Origin: JAKAXS01 sp965279065
Lineage (GTDB): Bacteria; Pseudomonadota; Alphaproteobacteria; Rhizobiales; Hyphomicrobiaceae
Assembly (NCBI GenBank): GCA_965279065.1
Contig: OZ257134.1
Span: forward strand, 3,038,001-3,102,000
Reading direction: 5' to 3'
DNA: 64,000 nucleotides
In this document: piece after piece, positions 49,908 through 57,198 of the stretch
Position numbering within the stretch: the stretch's first letter is position 1
How the letters are laid out: each line of letters begins with the position of its first letter
Notes under the pieces: generated by a model
What the model saw: the letters and a program-made list of their open reading frames with translations, nothing else
Databases searched by the model: none
What the model was told of the DNA's origin: nothing
Position numbers and translations under genes: made by a program

Positions 49908-49944
49908 GCGGCGGGCGGAACTCTAGGTGTGTTCCGCCCGCCGC
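49908..49944 (-). promoter_or_regulatory. 14-bp perfect hairpin between ctaD and ctaB
   Basis: GCGGCGGGCGGAAC (49908-49921) and its reverse complement (49931-49944) flank a 9-base loop, starting 26 nt after the ctaD stop. There is no T run in the leftward direction. It may reduce read-through or protect the ctaCD part of the mRNA against exonucleases, a common way to make more structural subunits than assembly factors. Confidence 0.7.
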
Positions 49945-49969
49945 TTGTCGTCATGCCGTCGACCGCAGC

Positions 49970-51595
49970 TTAGTGATGCTGCGTCGGCTTGATGCGCGGC
50001 AGCACTTCGTAAGAGTGGAAGGCCGGCGGCGAGGGCAGCGTCCATTCCAGCGTCGTGGCGCCTTCGCCCCACGGATTGCCGGCGGCCACTTCCTTGCGCA
50101 CGAAGGCCCAGACCACGCCGAAGAAGAACACCGCTGTGCCGAATGCGGTCATGTACGAGCCCCACGACGAGATGTGGTTCCAGTAGGCGAAGGCATCCGG
50201 ATAGTCGACATAGCGGCGCGGCATGCCTGCGAGCCCGAGGAAGTGCTGCGGGAAGAACAGGATGTTGGCGCCGATGAACGTGATCCAGAAGTGCAGCTTG
50301 CCGATGAACTCGGAATACATGTAGCCGCTCATCTTCGGGAACCAGTAGTACCAGCCCGCGAAGATGGCGAACACGGCACCCAGCGACAGCACGTAGTGGA
50401 AGTGTGCCACCACGTAGTAGGTGTCATGCAACGCACGGTCGACACCGGCGTTCGACAGCATCACGCCCGTCACACCGCCGACGGTGAACAGGAAGATGAA
50501 GCCCAGCGCCCACAGCATCGGCGTTGTGAAGCGCAGTGATCCGCCCCACATCGTCGCGATCCACGAGAAGATCTTCACGCCGGTCGGCACCGCGATCACC
50601 ATGGTGGCGAATACGAAGTAGGCCTGCGTGTTGACGTTGATGCCGGCGGCATACATGTGGTGCGCCCACACGACGAAGCCGACCAGGCCGATCGCGACCA
50701 TGGCGTAGGCCATGCCGAGATAACCGAACACCGGCTTGCGCGAGAACGTCGAGATGATGTGGCTCACCATGCCGAAGCCCGGCAGGATGAGAATGTACAC
50801 TTCAGGATGACCGAAGAACCAGAACAAGTGCTGATACAGGATCGGGTCGCCGCCGCCGCGCGGATCAAAGAACGTCGTGCCGAAGTTGCGGTCGGTCAGC
50901 AGCATCGTGATCGCGCCGGCCAGAACCGGCAGCGACAGCAGCAGCAGGAACGCCGTCACCAGCACCGACCAGACAAACAGTGGCATCTTGTGCAGGGTCA
51001 TGCCCGGCGCGCGCATGTTGAAGATTGTGGTGATGAAGTTGATGGCGCCCAGGATCGACGACGCACCGGCAACGTGCAGAGCAAGAATGCCGAAGTCCAT
51101 CGCCGGGCCGGGGTGGCCTGCAAGGCTCGATAAGGGCGCATAGAGCGTCCAACCGGCGCCGACGCCATTCATGCCGGGAGGTCCCGGAACGAACATCGAG
51201 GTCAGCAGCAGGGCGAAGGCAACCGGCAGCAGCCAGAACGAGATGTTGTTCATGCGCGGGAACGCCATGTCCGGCGCACCGATCATCAGTGGCACCAGCC
51301 AATTGCCGAAGCCGCCAATCATCGCGGGCATCACCATGAAGAACACCATGATGAGGCCGTGACCCGTCACGAACACGTTGTAGATGTGCGGATCGGCGAA
51401 ATACTGCATGCCGGGCTCTGCCAGCTCGAGACGCATGCCCACCGACAGCGCGCCGCCGATGATGCCTGCGACCATCGCGAAGATCAGGTACAGCGTGCCG
51501 ATATCTTTGTGGTTCGTCGAAAAGAGCCAGCGCTTGAGCCCCGTGGGCGCATGATCGTGATCATGAGCGTGGTCTGCGTGTGCGGTGCTACCCAT
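49970..51595 (-). CDS. ctaD: Cytochrome c oxidase subunit I
   Basis: A 541-aa catalytic subunit carrying heme a, heme a3 and CuB. Recognisable blocks are FSTNHKDIGTLYLIFAMVAG, WFFGHPEVYILILPGFG with the CuB His and the crosslinked Tyr, HHMYAAGINVNTQAYF and DTYYVVAHFHYVLSLGAVFA with the heme ligands. Twelve membrane helices are expected. A His/Asp-rich N-terminus (HADHAHDHDHAP) precedes the first helix. It follows ctaC by 82 nt. Confidence 0.98.
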   Translation of the reverse strand: MGSTAHADHAHDHDHAPTGLKRWLFSTNHKDIGTLYLIFAMVAGIIGGALSVGMRLELAEPGMQYFADPHIYNVFVTGHGLIMVFFMVMPAMIGGFGNWLVPLMIGAPDMAFPRMNNISFWLLPVAFALLLTSMFVPGPPGMNGVGAGWTLYAPLSSLAGHPGPAMDFGILALHVAGASSILGAINFITTIFNMRAPGMTLHKMPLFVWSVLVTAFLLLLSLPVLAGAITMLLTDRNFGTTFFDPRGGGDPILYQHLFWFFGHPEVYILILPGFGMVSHIISTFSRKPVFGYLGMAYAMVAIGLVGFVVWAHHMYAAGINVNTQAYFVFATMVIAVPTGVKIFSWIATMWGGSLRFTTPMLWALGFIFLFTVGGVTGVMLSNAGVDRALHDTYYVVAHFHYVLSLGAVFAIFAGWYYWFPKMSGYMYSEFIGKLHFWITFIGANILFFPQHFLGLAGMPRRYVDYPDAFAYWNHISSWGSYMTAFGTAVFFFGVVWAFVRKEVAAGNPWGEGATTLEWTLPSPPAFHSYEVLPRIKPTQHH

Positions 51596-51641
51596 TGTCT
51601 TGAGACCTTGTTACTTGGGTGTTTCCTGGAAGGCGGCGAGG

Positions 51642-51683
51642 CGGTAACGCGGAGCGGAGCGGTCCCACCTTGAGGCGTTACCG
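51642..51683 (-). repeat. 9-bp inverted repeat at the ctaC-ctaD junction
   Basis: CGGTAACGC (51642-51650) pairs with GCGTTACCG (51675-51683) across a 24-base loop. The right arm overlaps the ctaC stop codon region. It may form an intercistronic mRNA stem. Confidence 0.55.
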
Positions 51684-52580
51684 AGCAGCGCTCGCGTCGG
51701 CCACCGTGTTGCGCAGCTTGAGCTCCTGCTCAGCCGCGCCGATGACCGCTTTCACCTTCGCATCGTCGCCGGATTTCTTGGCCTCGACCCATTTTGCGAA
51801 CACGTCGTCTTTCACGACGCGCACGACGATGGGCATGAAGGCGTGGTTGAGTCCGCACAGTTCCGAGCATTGCCCGTGGAACACACCCTCGTGCGTCGCC
51901 TTGAACCACGTCGCGGTTACGCGGCCGGGAACGGCGTCGGTCTTGGAGCCGAACGATGGGATGGTCCAGTTGTGAATGACGTCGTTCGACGTCACGAGAA
52001 CATGCACGACCTTGTTGAGCGGCACGACGACTTCGTTGTCGACCGACAACAGCCGCGGGGCATCTTTGCCTTCGGCGCGCATTGCCTCGGTGGTCGCGTC
52101 ATCGAGCATGGTGGAGACGAATTCCTCGATGCCCTGGTCCGGATAGGAGTGCGACCAGAACCAGGCGTTCCCTGTAGCCTTGATTGTCACATCAGCCTTC
52201 GGGAACGAGTACTGGTTGTGCAGAAGCTTGAAGGAGGGGATGGCGATGGCGACCAGGACAAAGATCGGGATAACCGTCCAGGCCACTTCCAGGAGCGTAT
52301 TGTGGGTCGTAACCGAAGGAACCGGGTTGGCGCTCTCGCGGAAGCGGAAAATCACGTAGACCATAAGCAGCGCGACGAAGACCGCGATGGCAATGATGAT
52401 GATGTTCACGAAGTCGTAGAAGGCGTGGATCTCTTCGGCGATTGGCGACGCCGCATCCTGCATAATCATCTGCCCGGGCTGTGAATGCCCCATTGCAGCC
52501 ATGACTGGGTCAAAAACGCCGAGTAGCGCTACGACAGCAGCCATGACAAAGGCCGCCAGCGCACAGTAACGTATCGTCAT
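51678..52580 (-). CDS. ctaC: Cytochrome c oxidase subunit II
   Basis: A 300-aa subunit with a signal peptide, two membrane helices and a periplasmic cupredoxin domain with the CuA centre. The CuA ligands are in HGQCSELCGLNHAFMPIVV, and NAWFWSHSYPD is the aromatic electron-entry region. A strong ribosome binding site (TAGGAG and GGGAGA) precedes the ATG at 52580. It is the first gene of the leftward cytochrome oxidase cluster. No cytochrome c domain is fused to it. Confidence 0.97.
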   Translation of the reverse strand: MTIRYCALAAFVMAAVVALLGVFDPVMAAMGHSQPGQMIMQDAASPIAEEIHAFYDFVNIIIIAIAVFVALLMVYVIFRFRESANPVPSVTTHNTLLEVAWTVIPIFVLVAIAIPSFKLLHNQYSFPKADVTIKATGNAWFWSHSYPDQGIEEFVSTMLDDATTEAMRAEGKDAPRLLSVDNEVVVPLNKVVHVLVTSNDVIHNWTIPSFGSKTDAVPGRVTATWFKATHEGVFHGQCSELCGLNHAFMPIVVRVVKDDVFAKWVEAKKSGDDAKVKAVIGAAEQELKLRNTVADASAAR

Positions 52581-52967
52581 TCTCCCGCTCCTAGTTGGGT
52601 CCGGCGAAGCCGGGTTCCTCCCGAATATTGTTTTCGGGCCGCTTGCCCGCCGGCTTCTCGCCAGCGTGACGCGACCTTATTATTGCCGTCCCTGGTTCAA
52701 CGAGACTGCAGCCGGTGTTCGGGTCCCCGGTCACTGTCCCTTCTTCACGAAATGCGAAGTCTCCCCAAATGCACACACAGCACAACTGACTTCATCACGG
52801 CAAGTCAAGCTTATGCGGCAAAACTTCGCGACGAAAGCCATAACTTCCGATTGCGCCATGTTTTCGCATCGCACAGTGTCCCAACTTCGGCCGTTTTCAT
52901 TGCTGACAGACGACACGCTCGCTCCGTCATCATTTTTCTATCCTTACTAGGTCGGTCAGGAAATCGC
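52581..52967. other. Divergent intergenic region between ctaC and the IalB-family gene
   Basis: About 390 nt expected to hold promoters in both directions. I see a short REP-like palindrome (52601-52613) in the ctaC leader but no confident -35/-10 pair or known operator. The open frame through this region is continuous with the IalB gene, but its codons before 52968 do not look coding. Confidence 0.5.
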
Positions 52968-53513
52968 GTGCACGACATCGTCCAAGCTGTCTCGCGCCGC
53001 ATCGCGCGCCGGTTCTGTCGCATTGCGTTGGCAACGGCGGTGCTCGCGGCCGGCGTCTATGCGGCATCTGCCGCCGCCCAGGATGCGACAGTGAAGGCCC
53101 AGCACGGCGATTGGCAGGTGGTCTGCAAAGCACCACCACCCGGGGCCAAGAGCGAGGTGTGCGCCTTAGTCCAGGCCGTCATGGCGGAAGACCGCAACAA
53201 CGTCGGCCTAACGGTCTATTTCCAGAAGTTCGCCGACGGTTCACGCCGCCTGCGCGTGTTTGCACCGCTTGGCGTGTTGTTGCCGCGCGGCGTTGGCCTC
53301 AAGATCGACGACAAGGACATTGGCAACGCACCGTTTCTGCGCTGCAACAGTTTCACGTGCTATTCGCAGGTGGTGGCCGACGACAAGCTCGTCGACCAAT
53401 TGAAGAACGGCAAGACGGCGATCTTCGTGATCTTCCAGACCGAGGAAGCCGGCATCGGCATTCCGATCTCGCTGGCCGGCTTCGCCGAAGGCCTTAGCGG
53501 CCTAGACCAGTAG
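52968..53513 (+). CDS. Invasion-associated locus B (IalB) family protein
   Basis: A 181-aa exported protein from a GTG at 52968 with AGGA upstream. The signal peptide (ALATAVLAAGVYAASAAAQ) is followed by the IalB fold: HGDWQVVCKAPPPGAKSEVC, YFQKFADGSRRLRVFAPLGV, and FLRCNSFTCYSQVVADD, with four conserved cysteines. The name comes from Bartonella; in free-living Hyphomicrobiales the family is widespread and the role is unknown. Confidence 0.9.
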   Translation: MHDIVQAVSRRIARRFCRIALATAVLAAGVYAASAAAQDATVKAQHGDWQVVCKAPPPGAKSEVCALVQAVMAEDRNNVGLTVYFQKFADGSRRLRVFAPLGVLLPRGVGLKIDDKDIGNAPFLRCNSFTCYSQVVADDKLVDQLKNGKTAIFVIFQTEEAGIGIPISLAGFAEGLSGLDQ

Positions 53514-53590
53514 TCACCGCAAATGACGCGCAGAGGTAAGGGGCAGCCTGACGCCGCCCGCCCACTGATCCTCAGCGCAAGCGACCGGGA

Positions 53591-54022
53591 CTATGCGGCC
53601 TTGCGATCATGTCCGTTAGCCAGCGGCTTGCTGCCGTTGCGGCCATCAGAACCAAAGTCGATGTAGTCGCGCGCCGTGGCCTTCACAGGCTGCTGACCAT
53701 AGCCGGACGCCAGGCCCGCCTGCGCCCAGGCTTCAGTCATGCGCCGCCCGGCCTCCGCGTACTGTTCGAACGCCGTTTGCCAGAACCTGGCCTGCTCGTT
53801 CAGCAGATCCTGCGGCGTGCGGCACTGTTGTAGCCGCGACGGGATCTCAAGATAGGCCTGCGTCCTGCGGCTGAAGAAGCCCATGACCTCGAGTTGTGCC
53901 CGCGCCATCCCCTTCAAGGGCGACATGCTCTGCGCCATCGTATCGAGGTGTCCGAAGTAGGCGTGTAGCGGAGCGAAGTAAGGTCCAGCCGAACTGGCCT
54001 GCGACGTCGAAGGAGTCGTCAT
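53591..54022 (-). CDS. Phasin family protein
   Basis: A 143-aa protein with no signal peptide. The central helix PSRLQQCRTPQDLLNEQARF and WQTAFEQYAEAGRRMTEAW resembles phasins, which coat polyhydroxyalkanoate granules. GGGAG and GAGGG lie upstream of the ATG at 54022. No PHA synthase or depolymerase is nearby. It is divergent from the BcsS-like gene across an AT-rich region. Confidence 0.75.
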   Translation of the reverse strand: MTTPSTSQASSAGPYFAPLHAYFGHLDTMAQSMSPLKGMARAQLEVMGFFSRRTQAYLEIPSRLQQCRTPQDLLNEQARFWQTAFEQYAEAGRRMTEAWAQAGLASGYGQQPVKATARDYIDFGSDGRNGSKPLANGHDRKAA

Positions 54023-54325
54023 TGCCCTCAGTCTCCCTATGGCTCGAATGCAAAGAATCGAGTTTCGTGCTTACCCGCACTTATGTGCGACACCATAGTG
54101 CCTTGCGTTCGGCTCAGCAATTGACCGCACCCCCGATTCGCTGGACGAAGACATTTTGCGGTGGATGACTGCATTTTCTATTTTAGATTGAATATTTGAG
54201 ATTAATGTAATCATAGATAGTAAATACAAAGTATTTGACCAATTGTTCTGTCAGCGTCATATGTATACGGAAGTTAATCATTGCGTGTTCGCTAGTTCAC
54301 ATCTTGTTCCGTTTAGGTTTGTGTT
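54023..54325. other. AT-rich intergenic island between phasin and BcsS-like genes
   Basis: About 300 nt. From about 54165 to 54320 the sequence is strikingly AT-rich against the GC-rich surroundings. It contains two short palindromes, GATTA-ATG-TAATC (54200-54212) and AAATAC-AAA-GTATTT (54222-54236). No coding frame is evident. Confidence 0.7.
54235..54265 (+). promoter_or_regulatory. Possible promoter of the BcsS-like gene
   Basis: TTGACC (54235-54240) is a fair -35 element that abuts the AAATAC/GTATTT palindrome. A TATGTA at 54260-54265 could serve as -10, but with a 19-nt spacer, longer than ideal. The assignment is tentative. Confidence 0.3.
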
Positions 54326-55147
54326 GTGTTGCGTTGGCGGAAACACGACCGCTTTACCCTGTTAGGGGTGATCGCCCTCCTGACCGGTCTCACATGTCCT
54401 GGCGAGGTTGGTTCCGCTTTGGCGCAAGAGGCGGATCCTTCGCACGAACTATGGCTCGGCGCTCACGCCACGCAAGATACGTGGTTCGCCTATCTGGGAG
54501 GCACCACTGCGCCGTTTGGCGACCTCAACCACGACGGCTTCCGATTGCGCGCCGTCGCCGGCCACGGCGAATATCGTTACGAGGGTCATCAGCTTCGCAT
54601 CGATCCCGACAACTCGGTTCGCTTCGCAGCGGTTGCATTTACCGACTGCGTGACGTTCACGGACGCCCTTCTGGGCTACTCTGTTCAGCTGGGACCGCTG
54701 ACGGCCAAGGCCTTTGCTGGCTTGGCCTTTGTCGAACACGATGTTTCCGCTTCTCCGGGATTCGCGGCAACCCTGGAAGGCATTGCGTGGGGGCCGAAGA
54801 TCCAGGCCGAGTTCTGGTACGATGCGGGCGGCCCCTATTGGCTGGCACTCAACGCCGGCTACACGACCGCGTACGACACCTACAGCGTCAACTCACGCAC
54901 GGGTTTCCGTCTGGGTGACGGCGGCTGGTCCATCGGCACCGAGTTGAACCTCGACAATCGCGCCACTGACGGTGTCAGCCTCAACGGCGCCTACGCCCGT
55001 GGCGGCGCCTTCCTCCGGTATGCCTGGGGGCAGGGTGAGATCTCCGGCTCCGCCGGCATCGCCATGGATCTGGACGACAGCCCGGACCTGCTGATCGACC
55101 GGCAGCAATCCCCCTACGTCGGCATCAGCCTCCTGACAAAATTCTAG
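54326..55147 (+). CDS. BcsS-like cellulose-locus beta-barrel protein
   Basis: A 273-aa exported protein from a GTG at 54326 (no better ATG). The signal region ends near GSALAQE. Alternating beta-strand sequence with ELWLGAHATQDTWFAYLGG, LNHDGFRLRAVAGHGEYRY, DALLGYSVQLGPLTAKAFAG and YARGGAFLRYAWGQGEISG resembles the BcsS family linked to cellulose synthesis in Alphaproteobacteria. It ends in a Phe (LLTKF), typical of outer-membrane barrels. No bcsA or other cellulose gene is in the window. Family assignment is by pattern and not certain. Confidence 0.65.
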   Translation: MLRWRKHDRFTLLGVIALLTGLTCPGEVGSALAQEADPSHELWLGAHATQDTWFAYLGGTTAPFGDLNHDGFRLRAVAGHGEYRYEGHQLRIDPDNSVRFAAVAFTDCVTFTDALLGYSVQLGPLTAKAFAGLAFVEHDVSASPGFAATLEGIAWGPKIQAEFWYDAGGPYWLALNAGYTTAYDTYSVNSRTGFRLGDGGWSIGTELNLDNRATDGVSLNGAYARGGAFLRYAWGQGEISGSAGIAMDLDDSPDLLIDRQQSPYVGISLLTKF

Positions 55148-55247
55148 GCCGCCGTCCAGGCAGTGGCCATGGCTCCAGCACTCCCGAAAGCCACGCCACC
55201 TCCGACGTTCCGGCCGGCCTTGACTTGATCAAAATTTCGCCGCAAAC

Positions 55248-55265
55248 AAAACGATCATTCGTTTT
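55248..55265. promoter_or_regulatory. Palindromic operator upstream of tetR-RND operon
   Basis: AAAACGA-TCAT-TCGTTTT is a perfect 7-bp inverted repeat around a 4-bp centre, ending 32 nt before the TetR ATG. The size and symmetry fit a TetR-family dimer site, so autoregulation of the whole efflux operon is inferred. Confidence 0.7.
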
Positions 55266-55297
55266 ATTAGTCGTCCTCTCCGCCGAGATTGATCGCG

Positions 55298-55942
55298 ATG
55301 CCCAAGCTCAAGCCAGACACCCAGCGCGCCCGCCGCGAACATATCCTTGATGCCGCCGAGCACTGCTTTGCCCGGTCCGGTTTCCATCGCTGCACCATGC
55401 AGGACATCTGTAGGGAAGCCTCCGTGAGCCCCGGCGCGCTCTATGTCTACTTCTCTTCCAAGGAAGCGTTGATCGCCGGCATCGCCGAACGCAACCGCGC
55501 CGATTTCGCTGCCCGTTTCGCCGATCTCGCAGAAAGCGGTGACGTCGTGCAGTCGCTCAACACGCTGGCCCGGCACTATTTCGTCGACGAGCCGGCCCAC
55601 AAGCAGCTGATGTTCATTGAAATCGGCGTCGAGGCCACGCGCAACCCGCAAGTGGGCGAGATCTACCGCTCGGTAGACGAGTTCTGCAGCGCCAGCTTCG
55701 AGGCCCTGTTCGAACGCCTCAAGGCCGAAGGCCGCATCAATCCGGAGCTCGACGTCATCTCGCTCGCACGCGTCTTCGAGATCATCGGCGACGGTCTGTT
55801 CTGGCGCCGGGCCACCGATCCGAACTTCGATGCGGCCCGTACGATACCGGCCGTGATGCACACGATTGAAACGCTGCTGGGCGCGCCGGTGGCCGCGCCC
55901 GTGAAAAGCCCTAGCACCATGGCCAAAGAGGCCCGCCAATGA
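55298..55942 (+). CDS. TetR-family transcriptional regulator of an RND efflux operon
   Basis: A 214-aa regulator. The N-terminal DNA-binding helix-turn-helix is HILDAAEHCFARSGFHRCTM followed by ICREASVSPGALYVYFSSKE. The C-terminal domain would bind the inducing compound. The ATG at 55298 is preferred to a TTG at 55289. The stop overlaps the start of the membrane fusion protein gene (ATGA). A palindromic operator lies just upstream, which supports repression of its own operon. Confidence 0.93.
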   Translation: MPKLKPDTQRARREHILDAAEHCFARSGFHRCTMQDICREASVSPGALYVYFSSKEALIAGIAERNRADFAARFADLAESGDVVQSLNTLARHYFVDEPAHKQLMFIEIGVEATRNPQVGEIYRSVDEFCSASFEALFERLKAEGRINPELDVISLARVFEIIGDGLFWRRATDPNFDAARTIPAVMHTIETLLGAPVAAPVKSPSTMAKEARQ

Positions 55943-57198
55943 AATTGAAGCTGCTGATCGCCGTGCTCCTGATCGGCGCGGTCGTGGCCGGGCTCTTTTA
56001 TACCGGGCACCTGAGCAATCCATCGGGCTTCGGCCCTTCACACACGGCAACAGCGGCCAAGGCCGAAGAAGGCCCCCTGCCCCCGGCCGTGACGGTCGCG
56101 CGCGTGTCGCAGGAAGCCTTCATCGAGACCGTCATGGTCACCGGGACGCTCGTGCCACGCGATGAGATTCTCGTTTCCCCGGAAATCGAGGGCTTGCGCG
56201 TCCTGGAGCTGAAGGTTGACGAAGGCGACCATGTCAAGAAGGGCGATATCCTCGCGACCCTCGTGCCGACGACGCTGCAGGCCCAGGTCGCCCAAAGCGA
56301 CGCGTCGCTTGCCCGCGCCGACGCCGGGATCGCACGCGCCGAAAGCTCCATCGCCGAGTTCGAAGCCAAGGTGAAGGAAGCCGACGCCTCCCTCGATCGC
56401 GCCCGCCCCCTGACCAAGAGCGGATACCTGTCCGAGAGCTCATTCGACACCCGCGAGGCGACCGCCAAGACGATGCGCGCCCAACTCGTAGCGGCCCACG
56501 ATGGCCTGAAGCTCGCCAAGGCCGAGAAGGAACAGGTCGTCGCCCAGCGCCAGGAACTCGATTGGCGTCTCGACAACACCGACGTGAAATCACCGTCCGA
56601 TGGCGTCGTCAGCCGGCGTACTGCACGTGTGGGCGGCCTCGCGATGGCCATGGGCGATCCCATGTTTCGCATCGTCGCCCGCGGCGAAGTCGAACTCGAC
56701 GCCGAGGTTCCCGAGGAGCCGCTCGCCAAAGTCCGCCTCGGCCAGAAGGCCGAAATCGAGGTTGCAGGTGTCGGCCCTGTCGCCGGCAGCGTGCGCCTCG
56801 TGTCGCCCGAAGTCGACAAGGCGACCCGCCTCGGCCGTGTTCGCATCTTCCTAGGCGCCGACCCTCGCATCCGCATCGGCGCCTTCGGCCGCGGCGAGAT
56901 CCAGACCGCCGAAGCCAAAGGTCTGTCAGTTCCAGCCTCCGCGGTTCTCTATGACGAGAAGGGGGCCACCGTACAGATCGTGCGCGAAGGCAAGGTCGTC
57001 TCCCGAAAGGTCGAAACCGGCCTGATGGCCGACGGCAGGGTCGAGATCCGCTCCGGCGTCGCCCTCGACGACATGGTCATCGCCCGTGCCGGCACGTTCC
57101 TGCGCGATGGCGATGCCGTTCGACCCATCCAGCCCAACGCCGCCCTCAGCGAAGCCCATCCAGATCCGAGCAACACAGTGGTCGAGAGCACTCCATGA
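55939..57198 (+). CDS. RND efflux periplasmic adaptor (membrane fusion protein)
   Basis: A 419-aa adaptor with an N-terminal membrane anchor (LLIAVLLIGAVVAGLFYTG). The lipoyl half-motifs (LELKVDEGDHVKKGDILATL and KSPSDGVVSRRTARVGGL) flank an alpha-helical hairpin rich in Ala and Glu; beta-barrel and proximal domains follow. It links an inner-membrane RND pump to an outer-membrane channel. It overlaps both neighbours by 4 nt (ATGA), so all three genes form one operon. No TolC-like gene is adjacent. Confidence 0.94.
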   Translation: MKLKLLIAVLLIGAVVAGLFYTGHLSNPSGFGPSHTATAAKAEEGPLPPAVTVARVSQEAFIETVMVTGTLVPRDEILVSPEIEGLRVLELKVDEGDHVKKGDILATLVPTTLQAQVAQSDASLARADAGIARAESSIAEFEAKVKEADASLDRARPLTKSGYLSESSFDTREATAKTMRAQLVAAHDGLKLAKAEKEQVVAQRQELDWRLDNTDVKSPSDGVVSRRTARVGGLAMAMGDPMFRIVARGEVELDAEVPEEPLAKVRLGQKAEIEVAGVGPVAGSVRLVSPEVDKATRLGRVRIFLGADPRIRIGAFGRGEIQTAEAKGLSVPASAVLYDEKGATVQIVREGKVVSRKVETGLMADGRVEIRSGVALDDMVIARAGTFLRDGDAVRPIQPNAALSEAHPDPSNTVVESTP

